In this document: positions 1 through 13,700 of the stretch, piece by piece
Position numbering within the stretch: the stretch's first letter is position 1
Layout: every line of letters begins with the position of its first letter
From: Formicarius rufipectus
Taxonomy: Eukaryota; Chordata; Aves; Passeriformes; Formicariidae
Direction of reading: 5' to 3'
Length of the DNA stretch: 64,000 bases
NCBI GenBank assembly: GCA_013399695.1
Contig: VXAU01003994.1
Location: 368,507 to 432,506 of the forward strand
Notes under the pieces: generated by a model
Databases searched by the model: none
What the model saw: only the letters and a program-made list of their open reading frames with translations
What the model was told of the DNA's origin: nothing
Position numbers and translations under genes: made by a program

Positions 1-690
1 GTACTCTTGCTTCTTTTGTTAGAGACAAATGGCCTGGGCTAGGACAATTTGTTCCTCATTCTGAGGGTGGGGAAAGAAAAATTCCATCAGTTTCTGAACC
101 TATAACAAGGACACATTTTTATTAAAGTGTATTGTGTTTGCTTAGAGATTGTGTGTTTTAACCACCTTCTTCATGAGACTTAGTAAATTATTATGATTAT
201 AACTTGTAAACTGTAATGACTGGGACAAGGAATTTGAGAATGTGAGGGGTGAGCAAACGTGGTCACAGCACTACATTTTGAAAGAAACTACATTTTGAAG
301 AAAGTTGTAGATTGATTTCCTCATCTTTTCTGAGTGCAAAGTAGTAAAACCACTGAGTTGTAAAACTGTTAAAGGATCTATGATTGTGTTACTGTAAATT
401 TTTTTGGACCTTAAGGTTGTATTTGAAAACTTTAAAATGTGTTCTGGGTGGAGGAGGTAAGTTGCTGAGATTTTGGGGAGAGTGGGGTGTTAGCTTTCAG
501 TATAGTTTCTCATTCATGATCTGTCTGGGTTGTTAATGCCACATTTAGATGCTTTGAACTATATTATACCTGGATGGTTTGAAAGATGTCATCTGAGTGG
601 CTGCTTGGATTTTATGAGAAACTATATTTCCAGACACACATGCAAAACTCCTTAAATCCGCATTTATTGTTTACTTGTTTTACTTCACAG
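1..690 (+). other. TAF5L intron, downstream part only
   Basis: AT-rich unique sequence with no repeat or exon that I can recognise. The TAF5L start codon is not here. Confidence 0.7.
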
Positions 691-795
691 TCCAATCTGA
701 GTCTGGTTGTGCCAACGTTGTGTCTGCAGCTCCCTGCCTGGCAGAACCACAGCAATATGAAGTACAATTTGGACGATTACGCAATTTTCTCACAG
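691..795 (+). CDS. TAF5L: TAF5L internal coding exon
   Basis: The acceptor is tacttcacag/TC and the donor ACAG/gtaaat. Two leading bases finish a split codon, 34 codons follow, and one trailing base is left. It encodes QSESGCANVVSAAPC and continues to RLRNFLT, matching the TAF5L N-terminal region. Confidence 0.93.
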
Positions 796-3700
796 GTAAA
801 TACTAGGAAGCAAGGAAGATGAAAATAGCTGATTTTTTTTTTTCTTGTCATTTCAATGAGTAAAGGACAATGTAATAAAATTCAGAATCATGTCTCTAAC
901 AATGTTTTGACTTAGTTTTGATATTTCAGTTACTACAAATAGAAATATTTAATTCTTCTTGTTTGGTGGCTCTCTCAGTGCTGAGCAGCTTTGAATTTTG
1001 TAGATGTCTGTTTGCCCTTTCTTGTTCAAGCATTTGGCGTTTTAGATCTAGACAACAGCATACATACACAGGACAAGCAGGAAGATTAGTGTTTTATGTG
1101 AAAGGCGGGTGACTTAGAAATGGAGTTAGTTCTCTGCTGTCTCACGGTTTAGGGCTTTTAATTTTATCCATAATTGGGTTGTTTTTATGGTGGTCTAGAT
1201 TTCTAAGGGTGAACTTGTTCCCTTACAGTTGTTCGTACTGACTTTGAGCAGCTCAAAGCCAGGCAGGATGAGCGGTTGATCAGGTTGCTCAGAACCTTTT
1301 CCAGTCAGGCTTAGAAAAATCAAAGAGTGTGGACATAGCTCTGCACCCCTGGGACCTGTCTGCAGGGCTCATCGGTAGAAAAAGTTGAAAAGCAGCAATG
1401 CTTTTTGCATTTCAAGGATCAGCAATGCCTATTTGTTTTCCAGTAATTTAGACCATTTGGTCCTCTGGTAGTAACTCATTGTGGCCCTTTATGTTGCCGT
1501 GGTGTTCTGTGGCAGGGCTCTGTTTCCTCACAGCTCCCTGTAGCTGGCAAACAGCCCCAAGAAGCTGGTGAAGGAGGGGTGGAGCTGTCGCACAGATCAG
1601 TCTCTCCAAGGTACAGCACAGCCTAATCGGGAGTTTGTTACGCTGTGTACTAGGAATTACTTCCGGGATTTGCCTTGTCAGAGAGAGAGAAAGTGTGCAC
1701 ATGGGCAGGCACAGAAATAAAAACAGAGCACAGCATATTGCAGTACATTTTGGAAACTGTAGCATCCTTTCCCCTGGAGACAAATTAGTTTCATCCAAAG
1801 CACCATGTGCAAGTTTATTGAAGCTAAGAGGAAAAAAAGCCACCAGAGCTCAGGCCTCTACAAGCTAAGTAAATAATATTGACTTAAGCACTTAAATACT
1901 ATTTTAAATATAGTGAACAAATTTTAAAATTCCTTTATTGCAAGAAACAAAGGACATAATTTTTCTTCTTAAACAGGGGAAGTGCAACTGTCATGTATTT
2001 TATGAGGTGGCATATTATTAGCTGTCCCACACCTAAAAAAGAGTTTTGAAATCTCTGCATTTTGTTCTGGCAAGGTACCTCACTGACCTGACAATCTTTG
2101 CTCAGGTCTGTAATGGGTGCTGTACCCACTTTAAGTGACAGAAAAGGTTCACTTAAATGTTCCAACAAAATTCTTTTGCTTGCTCTATGATGCCACTGTC
2201 AAGGCTTTTTCAGTAATTGTCCTTGCTCTGTTTTATTCCCAGTAGAAAGAGGATTGAGAAATCATTTAAAGTTTGTTGCTGGTTTTTATTCAGATTCAGA
2301 TTCTCAGCACAGCCATGAAGTGATGCCTCTTCTGTATCCCCTCTTCGTCTACCTCCATCTGAACATGGTCCAGAATGGCCTAAAAAGCACAGTGGACAGT
2401 TTTTACAGCCGCTTCCATGGCATGTTCTTGCAGAATGCCAGCCAGAAGGATATCATTGAACAGTTGCAGACTACCATGACTATTCAAGATATCCTGTCCA
2501 ACTTGAAGCTCCGGGCTTTTCTGGACAACAAGTATGTCATCCGCCTTCAAGAGGACAGCTACAACTACCTTCTTCGCTACCTCCAAAGTGACAACAACAA
2601 TGCCCTGTGCAAAGTCCTGACCTTGCACATTCACCTGGATGTGCAGCCTGCCAAGAGGACTGACTACCAGCTCTATGCTGGTGGGAGCTCCTCACGCAAT
2701 GAGAGCAACGGCCTGGAACCCAGTGATGTGCCAGCTTCCATTCTGCAGAATGAGGCAGCGCTGGATTTACTGCAGGACAGCATTAAACGTGTCAAGGATG
2801 GGCCTCCTTCCTTAACGACCATCTGTTTCTATGCCTTCTATAACACAGAGCAGTTGCTGAACACTGCAGAGATTTCACCAAATAGCAAGCTGCTCGCTGC
2901 TGGGTTTGATAATTCCTGTGTGAAGCTGTGGAGCCTGCGTGCCAGGAAGTTAAAAGCTGAGCCCCACCTCGTTGATGTGTCCCGCATCCGTTTGGCTTGT
3001 GACATCCTGGATGAGGAGGTCTGGATTCCTTTTTTTTTTTTTTCTTCCCCTCTACCCTTTCTGCCAGACTATTTTGAGCATGCATTGTTGGAGCATGTCT
3101 TGTCCTTGTTGTTTTCTGGAGTGCTTGTAAATAATGCACTGAAGTGCAGTGAGTTTGTGCTTGGGTCATAGTTCACTAGTCCTAGGGTGCTGATCTTCCT
3201 CCTCCAGCTATCCTTGAACAGATGACAGTAGACAGGTAAGGACAGCTAACTAGAGTAGCCTCCCTTCCCTGAGAAGCATGGAGCCTTCTTAGGGATGGGG
3301 AGGTGAAACAAGGAGATACGGACAGTAAAAACATTGCGCTAAATGAAAACTAGGAAGGAAAGTAGTTCAGAACGACTAGGCAAAAGGGAGGAGAAAAGGG
3401 GAGAGACACAGGAAGAGGAAAATAAAGACAAAGTAAGAAAAGAGACAAAAGAGTCTGATGCCTAAAGGCAAAACTACAATACGAGCATCACCTTAACCAA
3501 AGGTGAAGTGTTATCATGGAAAAATTATGCAAAATGACTCTGCTAAGAAATACAAAGTGTAGAAACTTCAGAGGCTTTCTACTCTGGAGTGCTGGAGACA
3601 AGGACATGGATGTGTGTACCTTCATTTTTTTTGCTGCCTTCTTATGCCCTTCCTCCCCTCTTGACACATCTACCTAAGTAGCATTTTAAATCTGGTTAGA

Positions 3701-6700
3701 GATCAAAACTTGTGACTCTTCTGTTGTTTAATCACTCCCCTCTTGAAAAAAAAAAAAGCCTCATTTGTTCTTGCACTGAGCATTTAGGGGTAGAAACAGC
3801 TTTTTTTCCACTCTCTTTTCTTCTCCTAAAAGATACTTAGTGGCATGGTTCTGTTTATTTTGGAAGAATTCAGAGAGCTTGGTGTATGCAGAGACCTATG
3901 AGTAGCAATCTCTGTTTTGTTAGTCAGCTTGAGAGCAAGAGGCAGGCATTGAAGTGAGACAGGACAGTAACATGCTCACTGCTTCCCAGGTTAACCGTTT
4001 CTGCAGAGTGAGCAGGTTAGTGGGTCTGACTAGACTAAGATGGAGCTATGGACTTGTTTTTATTATAAACTGCAAGAGCTCATAGGACATGTGACTGTAT
4101 TGCCCATCATGGAAGCCAAATGTCAGTAACCTGCAACTGAGGACAATGTCTTGTAAATCAGTGGGTTCTGGACTACAGAAAAGTGATATATTGCTAGGTA
4201 ACCAGGAGTGTGTGTATTATCTTTTTTTTGGAGGGTAGGCACATAACTTGCATATTGTGCATGTATTATGAAACAGCCATGGAAGCTTGAGTGCAAATGG
4301 CTGTTGTTGGCTGTTTGGTATTTTGTGTATCCTGCAGTTTTTGTGCACAGATCTAAAACCAAAAGGTGGTGAAAGACCAGCACAAAGTCATTGTTCCTCT
4401 GAATAACTTCCACCACTAACAAAACAAACAGTGACCTGAGCAGGAGTTCAAAGTTAAGGAAGGATACCAGCCTGAATACACTGGTGGTTACCAAATGGAA
4501 ATTAAAGGCCTTTGACTGCAGAGAAAATAAATTCCATTATCTGGGAGCCCCAAATGAAAATATTGGAGGGAATAGATCCGCACTTACTGGGGTGCAATGA
4601 GAATGAAAGCCACAGGTACTAAGACCAAATCAGACCACCTCATCTGGGCTGCTGTTACCAGTAATGCAGCTTGATGTGAGCAGGGGCTATGTTTGACTGT
4701 CACTGCAGTCGAATTAGCAGCAATTGAAAGGGAAAAATCTGATGAAAACTTTGACAGAGAACAAAAATCCTGAATGCGCTTTGATTTTACTTCAGTGAGT
4801 TCTATAGAATAATTTGTGAGGATGTTAAAATTTGATTTGGTTGATTTCTGTATTGTGTAATTAGCTTTGGATACTGTATTTAAAATAGTAATGCATGAAA
4901 TAATTAGTCTTCACTTTGGTTTCTGATTTGCTTCAAGCAAATAGGTATTTCTGTTTATGAAATTATAAAGGTCTAAAATTATGGTAATTTCAGTGGATCT
5001 TGTTCAGGATGGCACTAAAACAATACTATTTGGTTTAGATTATTAACTCTTCTTCTGTGTGTGCATGTATACATATACATACATACACATGCGTATCTCT
5101 ATAAATGGGGTTGAGACTCGGCAAAAGTGTTAGAGAACAATGTTTTTTCCTAATCTATGTAAAGCCTTAGTGTCACTAAGGTCAAAATCATCTTCTATGG
5201 GTAGATGTAGTGAATTTTGCTCAGTGTGATGCCACAGTGTACTTCACCAGTGTTTTCTTTCTTTTTGGAAATAGGAGAGGCTTATTATCTTGGGATGCAG
5301 GGATTCTGTTTTCTATATAGTAGCATCTCACAAATGCCACTTTTTAGTCTCACTTAAGTTCTGGATAAAAATGTAGTTTTGCAGCTGTGTATATGGATGT
5401 ATTGTCTGTCTCTCTGCAATTTTGTCATGCTCATCACTGGTACTACCTAAATCAGCAGCAGAAAATAGTGGTCTGTTCCAAGCTGCAAGAATGGCAATCG
5501 TTAAATCCTGTGAAGACTAAGACTTGACCCTGTTTAGCTCTGCTTCTAAGGTTCTGCTTTTAAGTGGCAGTGGTCCTTCAAAGTGGTAATGAGTGGGGAT
5601 GATACTGACACCTTGTTCCATGGCAGATGGGAGGGAATTCTGGAAGGAGCAGTAAGAAATATCCTGCAGTAAGGCCTATCCTTCCCCATCTTTCCCTGCT
5701 AGCAGATCTCTGATGTAGGCAGGTAAGAGATCTTCTCTTTTGACATCTTAAGAACACTGAAGGATGAGAAAGATTCTGACACCCACGGAAACCTGTTACT
5801 GGTTAGGGGGAAAAAAAAAAAGGAGGGGTATGAGATTTTGTTGTTTTCCTTTGAGGATATCATTATTGCTTTTTTGAGACTTACTCATTCCCTTGAGGCT
5901 TATGCTGGGTGGAAGACCAAGATAATTTTTGTCAGATAATGTTTGCTGCTTACATGGTCAAATGTATTAACAATTAATTTTTCTGGGTCCAAGCAACTGT
6001 CATGCAAAAGCCCTTACTGATTTAAGTAAGAGCTGAGGACTGGGGCAGTCTGTCCATAGATGTATAATTTAGAAGGTGTCTTCTGTAACAAAATATGCCA
6101 ACATTTTTGCTCTTTTCCGTTTCTTATTAATATAATTTTTTGAGTCCTTTACTTGCTCAGGAAGATTTCCTGGTTAGTGTTAAAGAGTGAATTTTCCTTT
6201 TAGCTCATTTTAGTAGTGTTGGTAGGTTTTCCAGTTATATCCTGTTACTTAAAATCTGTTTTGGTAGTTCTTTTCAAAACAGATCAACTTGTTTTCAAAA
6301 TAGTTCAAGTAATAAAACATAGCCTTTAGCATGTGTAGGTTATTGATTAACATACTTATTTAACTTAATTTCTGTTCCAAGGAAATACAAATAGTTCACT
6401 CTAACATGCAGCAGCAACCACTTCAGAAGGAGCTGATGGAATCTGGATAGGCCCAGTCATGTGTTATATCCAGGAAACACATTCAAGGTGTGAAACTGAA
6501 ATTCTGAAAAAAGTATTATGAAGAGAGATTGCCTATCACCCTGTTGATTTCTAACACAGATTGCAGTCTTTCTATAGCTGCTGCAAATGCACAGCTATGT
6601 GGTCATAGTAGTTGTGGGATGCAAGGGAGAGTGTGATTGATCTGACAAATTGTGGTTCTACTACACAGTAATTTATGGCTACTTTGTTAATCTGGTCAGA

Positions 6701-9605
6701 AGACTAACCTGGACATGGAGGAAACAAATGTGTAGTAACTCAGAAGCATTACAGGTGTGCTGTTTCAGTGAGCTGTAATAGCAGTGTGCAGTTCTTGTGC
6801 CAAGCGGGTGTCACGTGGAAGTCAAAGATAAGATTTGCTACCTGTGACCATATAGGAATGTGGGTTTGAATGCTGCAGAAGGTGTTTTCAAATCAGCTGC
6901 TACTGTAATATAAGGAAAGAAGAGGAGGTGCTAGTAAGAGAGAAAGAGTTTGTGCTTGCAGACAGCCCGAGTAGCCTTGTATTACTTTGAATGCATAAAA
7001 TTACCTGGACTTACAAAATTTAGAGAAACTGCAGTACAACATAGGTAATGGGCTTCTGCTGGTAACTTGACAGGAGTCTTCTGGTCATCATTAAATAGTA
7101 TAAAACGCTGCAGGTATCAGCCTTTCTCCCTTAATGTGGTAACACACCCTAGAGATGCTGTAGATTCTAGATTCTTTTTCTGTCTGAGGCAGAAAAAGCA
7201 ATTTGAATAAGAATGGGGCTTTGCATGCCAGAGCCTGCAGTTTATCTCTGCCTCACCTATATGGCAGAGATGAAGCTGGCTTCCAGCCAGCTTATATAGC
7301 TCCCATGGGCACTGACTACTCTGAAGAGAATTAGTATTGCTGAACACTGCTTGCTGCCTATTGCATAGCATGCCACTGAGATGGAGATAGGCAAGGAGAT
7401 AGCTCAGACAGTTTGTTCTCTTTGGACCCGAGATTTGAAACCACTGGAGTAGAAGAGCTCTCAGGACTATTGCTTAGTCTGAAGCCAGAATGGCTGTGGG
7501 TCCCGAGGTCAGAGGGATGGGAGCTAGTTTGTCAGCCAAGAGAGCTGCTCCTGACACACTGACTTCTGCTAGTCGACCGCAGTCCAGCAGCCCTGGGGAA
7601 TTAGGTTTCCTCTCAGGGCAGGAAGTGCTCCTTCTGCAGGAAATGGGCCAGTTCACAATGATAAAAGTTAAAGGGGCTGCTCACAAACAAACGTTCGTTT
7701 GTTGAATTTGTTGTGCAGAGACTGTGAGTAAGTGTTACTGATTCAGTACTGAGGAAAAACGTCTGCCTGACACCCCTGAGGAAAGGTGGTCTCAAGCAAC
7801 TACACAGGTGCACCCCGTGCCATGGTTATCTTGCACTGTCACTGAGAGCCCAGCTTGTCAGGCAAGGATGCTCTGTTGAGATTTGTTGAAACTTTTGTAA
7901 TCAGTAGCCTTTGAGTATCAAGAGGTGCTTCTTGAGTAGACTTTCAGAGCCTCTTAACCTCCATTGGGAGATTCCTTTAGCACAGCTCACTGAACAGTCT
8001 TTAAACTTTAAAGGCCTTTACTTGTTGACTGTTTGCCCTTGTACTTGAATTGGAGAATAACAGGATAAAAAGGCTTCCAGTGCCATAATTTTTGTGATTA
8101 TTCATCTTCTCCTACCCCAAAATAGATGCATTGACCTAAATAAGCTGCATACATTTGCTGTTCTTGCAGGCTGTTCTTGGAGGGTGAGGATGTGAAAATA
8201 TCCTGATGGAGCTTGCAGGGAGAAATAATAATTGTTACAACCTTACTGGGTTTCTGTTCACATGTGGGGTTAAGAAAGAATGTCCAGCAGACAGCTTGTG
8301 AAATCTGCTTTGTCTTTCCATCTCCTGCCTTTTGTTTAAAGACATCTGTGATTATTTTCCTGTACTGTGAGATTCACTTCCAACAATGACCGCACCAAAA
8401 GAGTAGATGCCAAGATCCATTCCAGTATCTTAGCCAAATATTTAGTAGCGTGTGTATAGGGACTATGCTTATGTTTCTAGCAAATGGAAAAATGTCATTA
8501 AATGTTTACTTTTTTCCCTTTTTGCATACAGTCCCAGGTAAAATGCCTTATGGATTGAGTATGAGGCTACCCAAAATGAAGAAAGTGCCTTTCTATAAAG
8601 TCTTATCTTGCCATCTCTTCTAGCATTCACTTAGATACAGCAAATGCACCAGCAGTGTTTGTGTCTCAGAGTTCCACAAGCTGTGTGTGCCATGTCTAAA
8701 ATAACTCCTGTGATAATACCAGTCTGTTTTCCTCATGGTGGTTCCTGTATTGGTTGAACAGATAAACATGCTTTCCTTTCTTGTTTCTTTTTCTTCTCCG
8801 CAACCAGGAGGAAGATGACGACAGCACAGGCACAGAAATGAAGATCCTGAGAGGGCACTGTGGACCTGTGTATAGCACGAGGTTCCTTTCAGACAGTTCA
8901 GGACTCTTATCGTGTTCTGAGGACATGTCCATCAGATACTGGGACCTCGGAAGTTTTACAAACACTGTGTTGTACCAAGGGCATGCCTATCCTGTCTGGG
9001 ATTTGGATATTAGCCCCTGCAGCCTGTACTTTGCCAGTGGTTCCCACGATCGCACTGCAAGGCTCTGGTCGTTTGATCGGACGTACCCGCTGCGAATATA
9101 CGCAGGCCATTTGGCAGATGTGGACTGTGTCAAGTTCCACCCCAATTCCAACTACTTGGCGACAGGCTCCACGGACAAAACCGTGCGCTTGTGGAGCACT
9201 CAGCAGGGCAATTCAGTGCGTCTCTTCACTGGGCACCGTGGCCCTGTGCTGGCACTCGCGTTCTCCCCCAACGGTAAGTACCTGGCATCAGCAGGCGAAG
9301 ACCAGCGGCTAAAACTGTGGGACTTGGCTTCAGGAACTCTTTACAAAGAACTGAGGGGGCACACGGACAACATAACCAGCCTTACTTTTAGCCCTGACAG
9401 TAGTTTAATTGCTTCAGCGTCGATGGACAATTCAGTTCGGGTCTGGGACATTCGGAACACTTACTGCAGTGCCCCTGCGGATGGGTCTTCCAGTGAACTG
9501 GTTGGTGTATATACCGGGCAAATGAATAATGTACTGAGCGTACAGTTTATGGCCTGTAATCTTCTTCTAGTGACTGGAATTGCACAAGAAAATCAGGAAC
9601 ATTAA
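691..9605 (+). CDS. TAF5L: TAF5L, TAF5-like WD40 subunit of SAGA/PCAF complexes (5' end outside window)
   Basis: Three exons (691-795, 2294-3018, 8808-9605) join in frame and encode about 542 residues that align end to end with vertebrate TAF5L from about residue 48; the human protein has 589 residues, so roughly 48 N-terminal codons lie upstream. The middle exon carries the TAF5-type N-terminal helical domain (for example HSHEVMPLLYPLFVYLHLN) and the first WD40 blade. The last exon carries five further blades, seen as GHCGPVYS, GHAYPVWD, GHLADVD, GHRGPV and GHTDNIT, each followed by a W-D or W-S end. An acidic linker lies at the exon 2294/exon 8808 junction. Known role of the family: TAF5L (PAF65-beta) is a nuclear scaffold subunit of the PCAF/GCN5 (SAGA) histone acetyltransferase complexes and a paralogue of the TFIID subunit TAF5. 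The protein ends ...ENQEH as in mammals. The identification is secure. Confidence 0.96.
796..2293 (+). other. TAF5L intron
   Basis: 1.5 kb between two TAF5L exons. Open frames on both strands near 1448-1868 overlap each other and resemble no known protein. I see no mobile element. Confidence 0.8.
2294..3018 (+). CDS. TAF5L: TAF5L large internal exon (N-terminal helical domain, first WD40 blade)
   Basis: The acceptor is ttattcag/AT, which restores the Asp of DSDSQHSHEV. The exon holds 241 whole codons and ends in phase 0 after GAT GAG GAG. The donor gag/gtctgg is a poor match to the consensus, but no other GT nearby keeps the acidic linker. The open frame runs on into the intron and stops at 3169-3171. 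Confidence 0.93.
3019..8807 (+). other. TAF5L last intron (5.8 kb)
   Basis: It holds a T tract just after the donor (about 3030-3042), a degenerate GT/ATAC microsatellite (about 5056-5095), and an A run at 5811-5821. Otherwise it is unique sequence with no recognisable gene or full transposon. Confidence 0.75.
8808..9605 (+). CDS. TAF5L: TAF5L terminal coding exon (five WD40 blades)
   Basis: The acceptor is ccgcaaccag/GAGGAAGATG. It encodes 265 residues and then TAA. Choosing 8808 rather than 8811 gives an acidic linker of the same length as in mammals. All WD40 blades in this exon are intact, with GH and WD dipeptides in place, and there are no frameshifts. Confidence 0.95.
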   Translation, partial: EEDDDSTGTEMKILRGHCGPVYSTRFLSDSSGLLSCSEDMSIRYWDLGSFTNTVLYQGHAYPVWDLDISPCSLYFASGSHDRTARLWSFDRTYPLRIYAGHLADVDCVKFHPNSNYLATGSTDKTVRLWSTQQGNSVRLFTGHRGPVLALAFSPNGKYLASAGEDQRLKLWDLASGTLYKELRGHTDNITSLTFSPDSSLIASASMDNSVRVWDIRNTYCSAPADGSSSELVGVYTGQMNNVLSVQFMACNLLLVTGIAQENQEH

Positions 9606-10794
9606 TTTTTCTTTTTGTCTTAGGGAAGTGGGTGGGTGTATTGAATGTCAGAGTCCATTGCAATCTGAGATTACTGACTGTGAAACACTTTTCTTCCTCT
9701 GCCCCTTGGAAAGGCATGTTCAGAGTGATGCAAATGCTTTAAAATGTCACAAGAAGGCCTGTGCTATTGAACAGAATAAGGAAAAAAGGAGGAGTGATGA
9801 AAATATATACATTCTAATCTTGTAGGAATGGGAAAAAATGAGTTAATCCAGTAGCTTGGGGAAACCAAAAGCCTGGTCCAGACAAGTGAAACTGCCAACC
9901 AGATAAGCTGCTGACCTGCACTTAAATATCCTGCATTGATTGATGGGCACGTTACCTACTGTTAACTGAGGCTTGAGTGTGTGGAGAACTACTGGCCCAG
10001 TGTTTTTTGTGTTGTTTTGCTTTTGTTTTCCTGGTATTGCAGAGGACCAGCATTTTTTAAACCCTTCTCTTAAAAGAACATTATATATTTTCTACAGTGA
10101 TAGTAGTCCTAAATATTACAGCTCCCTATAGCACTTCTGGAATATTTTGGACTAAGTAGAAAATACCATTGTTCTTTTTTGTAAAGGGATGGAAATCTGA
10201 CCTCAGTTGGGCCCCATCTCTGCATTGTCATTTGGCTTTGGTTCCTGATACTAGCTGTGATATTTGTATTTATGTTCCATTAATTAGGAAATTTTCTGAC
10301 TCTGGTTGCACTGTGTTTTGAGGATGGGAGGACAGTGGGGGCAGAACGGTGACTTTAAGGGTAGTAAACAGCTTGCCTTGTCTGGAGGGAGGGCACAATA
10401 GAACTGAAGCAGCTAAGTTTGGATCCTAATGGGTTTCCATTAGGGCATGTCAATCCACCACTGCACCTCACAGAAATGCTTCCATAAATGGAAGTTGGCA
10501 GTCTAGGAGAGGGGGATGAGGAGAGAGACACACAAAGTGACATGGGAAAAAATAGTATTACTAAATTATTGTGTGTACACAGAGGCAGCTCTGCCAGTGT
10601 TGGATTTTTCTCAGATGTTGCAATACCAGTTTCATGAACACTTTGTGAGATAAATCATCAGCATTTACAAGGATCTGCGGAAAAAGCACGTTCTAGTTTG
10701 TCATTTGGAGAGATTAAATATTTCTGCTTTCTGGAAAGAGTTATTTTGTATTTTGTTTTCTATTAAAAGCATTTAGTTTAAAAAGAAAAATAAA
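9606..10794 (+). other. TAF5L: probable TAF5L 3' UTR
   Basis: Non-coding sequence after the TAF5L stop. The first good poly(A) signal is AATAAA at 10789-10794, and a later one is at 13595-13600. The true cleavage site cannot be fixed from sequence alone. Confidence 0.5.
10789..10794 (+). terminator. TAF5L: candidate poly(A) signal, TAF5L
   Basis: AATAAA about 1.2 kb after the stop codon, followed by a T/G-containing stretch. It is a candidate only; AATAAA at 13595-13600, followed by a GT-rich stretch, would give a longer 3' UTR. Confidence 0.35.
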
Positions 10795-13700
10795 AATGGT
10801 TTGGTCCCTTTCTGGGAAATTCGCTCCAACTTGCATGGGAAGAAGACAGCAGCAGCAGCATGCTTCTACACTGCTTAAGCCAGAGCCCACTTGGCACTCG
10901 GAGGCTGAATGTTGTGGTCTTGCTTACTGGATGTGTGCTGTTTTGATGTCTCCCTACTGGCTTTCCACAGATCTGATTTGATAGATCATGGAGTAGGGAA
11001 TTGAAGGTTGTCTGAAATGCACATGGAGGATCTAGGTACCCCCTGAGGCTGACACTACACACCACAAGGCCTCATTCTGTAGTGCTGCATGACCTTTACT
11101 TTCTGGTTTGATGTTTTAAAATGCCTCTTTTGAGCAAATGTCTTCTAGATGGGCTGTTGATATTAAATGATAATTCCATTCAGCTTCCTTCAGACCTTCT
11201 GAATTGTCATGAGAAAATTCTCTTGAGAACACCTAAATTAGAGTTCAAACAACAACTCAAAGTTGCCTTCTATTTTATTGTGCACTTAGACATTGGTAAA
11301 CAACCAAAATATTTTATTAGAAAAGTTTGACCTTTCTGAGATTAATAACAGCATATGCTGCAATTCACTCTGGGAGTACCAGAAACCCCTCTGTACACTT
11401 CGAGTTAAATGGCACTGCTAATCTTCAGGTGGTTGCATATCAAAAGTGTCAAGCAGTTTAACAATCCCAGACTAGGATCAGGCATTTAGGTGGAAAGATG
11501 TGGGGGGAGAAGTAGTATGGGTGATGGTTGTATTGCTGGTGCTTTGTGCTGTGCAGGTCTCTAGAGAGAGCTCCCTCAGCTCTCTTTAGCCAGTACTGCT
11601 CTCCCTACCAAACACATGGTATTCTTCAACCTGCAGTAATCTCTCTGGTTGTTTTGAGTGTTTTTACTCAGTTCTGTAGATTTTTATCCCAAAGGTTTCA
11701 TTGTGAAAAATCTCGTCTGGCTGAGTGCCCACGTGTATACCTAGGAAGGATATGGCTCACTACTGCTCACTGGAATTCATTTTGCTGTTTGTTGCCATAT
11801 GTCCAGAGCAGTGTTTAGATTTAGAGCAGCTGGACTTCTGGTCGTGAAATAGAGCAAACAGCAACCAAAAAAGAGGGGGGAAGGGGCAGAAATAAGGACA
11901 AAATGGGCAGAGAACAACATTTCCCTTTAACACCTCACTACTGCAGTGGAATTGGGCTTTTTATTACTTGGGTTACTCTGAAGTATTTTGCACACAGAAT
12001 TGAGAGTAAAGTGACTTGGGAAGCAAATGCTGTTGCATGTCATAGACTAACACATATAAAAGTTTTTTCTGAGGTGTTGGGATAAAAAACCACTGAGCTT
12101 CAAACCTTTAAATTTATACATACTGTGTGGACAGTTTTTGGTGCGTATGGAACATAAATGTTTGAAGGAAAGAAACCAGGAAATAATCTAGACTATTAAG
12201 AAATGTTTCTGATTGAGAAGCTGAATTTTAAGGCAGAACTGGAAGGAAAGTATGAATAGGAGAAATACCATTAAGTCTAGCAAAATTTGTTCTGTAGTCT
12301 CTAGTTCCTAAGTAAGTGCATTTGCATGGAACACTTCCTTATTCTATTAGATATATATCAAAAACTACAAAAATGTTCAAGCTGACACAGTCAAGCACTT
12401 AAATGTTAATAAGCATCATAGCAGGGATCTTGCAGCTCATATGTCTCTGTGTAATTCTGTTCTCTGTCACGTACCTGCCTCCTCCTTCCACTCCAAAGCT
12501 CTGCTCACTTCATGTGCCCTGTGGATGATGCACAGTGCACTGGGCACTGCATGGGGTCAGCCAGCAGCTATCAGGAGATGCTGAGAAAGAGGACAATGGG
12601 CAGCAGTCCTTCCTTGGTTTACATGTTCACATAGTTTTGGTTTGTTGGGTTTTGGGATTTGTTACAGTAGACCCCCAGAACTGCAGGGAATGTCTTTAAT
12701 AGCTGCTGATGGATTTATTTCCATCTAAATTAGTCTCATCTCTTTTATTAATCAGCTATATACTTGTAGCTTTCACAGTTTGCAGCAAGAAGCTCTACAC
12801 CTTGTTTTTATGAGGGGAAAAAGTGTTTCCTTGGCGTTCATTATCTGAAAATTTTGTTCTGTTCCCTAATCTCTGGAATTGATAAAGACGATGAAGAGTA
12901 AAACACCCTTTCATAAAGTGTCAGGTGGTCCAGGCCATGGTAAATACAGACAAAGCTGAGGTAAAAGTCCATGCTTAGTCACTGAATACTGATGAAAGGA
13001 AAGGGTATTTGCTCTTATAAATTGCTACACCCATTCACAGGTGTATACTAAAGTTGCTTTTCTCTCTTTTAAAACTGGCATCTCTTGTGCAGCATGCTGC
13101 CATACTGCTCAGTCTAAACATCTCAATTTTCCAAAGGTACAGTTCATCCTATTCCTCCCCATTCTGATTTCTTTGTGAAAAGGCTGCCTCTTAAGAGTGT
13201 CTTTTAAGTCTAAAAACATTTTACAGAAATGGTATTTCCATTAACAGATCCTTTGGGTTTGCCAAGAAAAATAAAAACTACTTCAGACCATTTTGCTAAC
13301 CTTGTTTCAACACTTGTTGACTTTTGCTAGACTTTTGGCCCAAGCAGGTTCTTCAGCAAAGTCCTGAAATGGCCTTTCTTCTGAGTGGTGTCTAGTCACT
13401 CATGATGAGTGAGGCTCTAAAACTGTACTATTACAAGATGCCTCTGTGACAGTTAAATTAATTGCCTGGATGTCCCTCACCAAAGACCATGCTGTCATGC
13501 TGTGCATTAGCTATGGGGTTTTTTTTAAAGTTACTGGATAGAAGCCACGACTGACTGAAATAACTCAACAATGCTTAAGATATTTCAAGTACAAAATAAA
13601 CTTTGTCTTTGGAGTGGTAGTCTTTTATAACAATTTTAAATGTGTCTGACTTTCTGTTTCATAGACACTGCTACACAACAGCACCAAGCGGCACACGTAC

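Noticed and set aside
1448..1868. 131-residue minus and 77-residue plus open frames in a TAF5L intron
   Set aside because: Mutually overlapping, no family motif, inside an intron whose flanking exons join cleanly.
8781..8807. TAF5L last exon starting at the upstream ATG (8781)
   Set aside because: Those bases are the pyrimidine-rich splice acceptor; the exon begins after the AG at 8806-8807.
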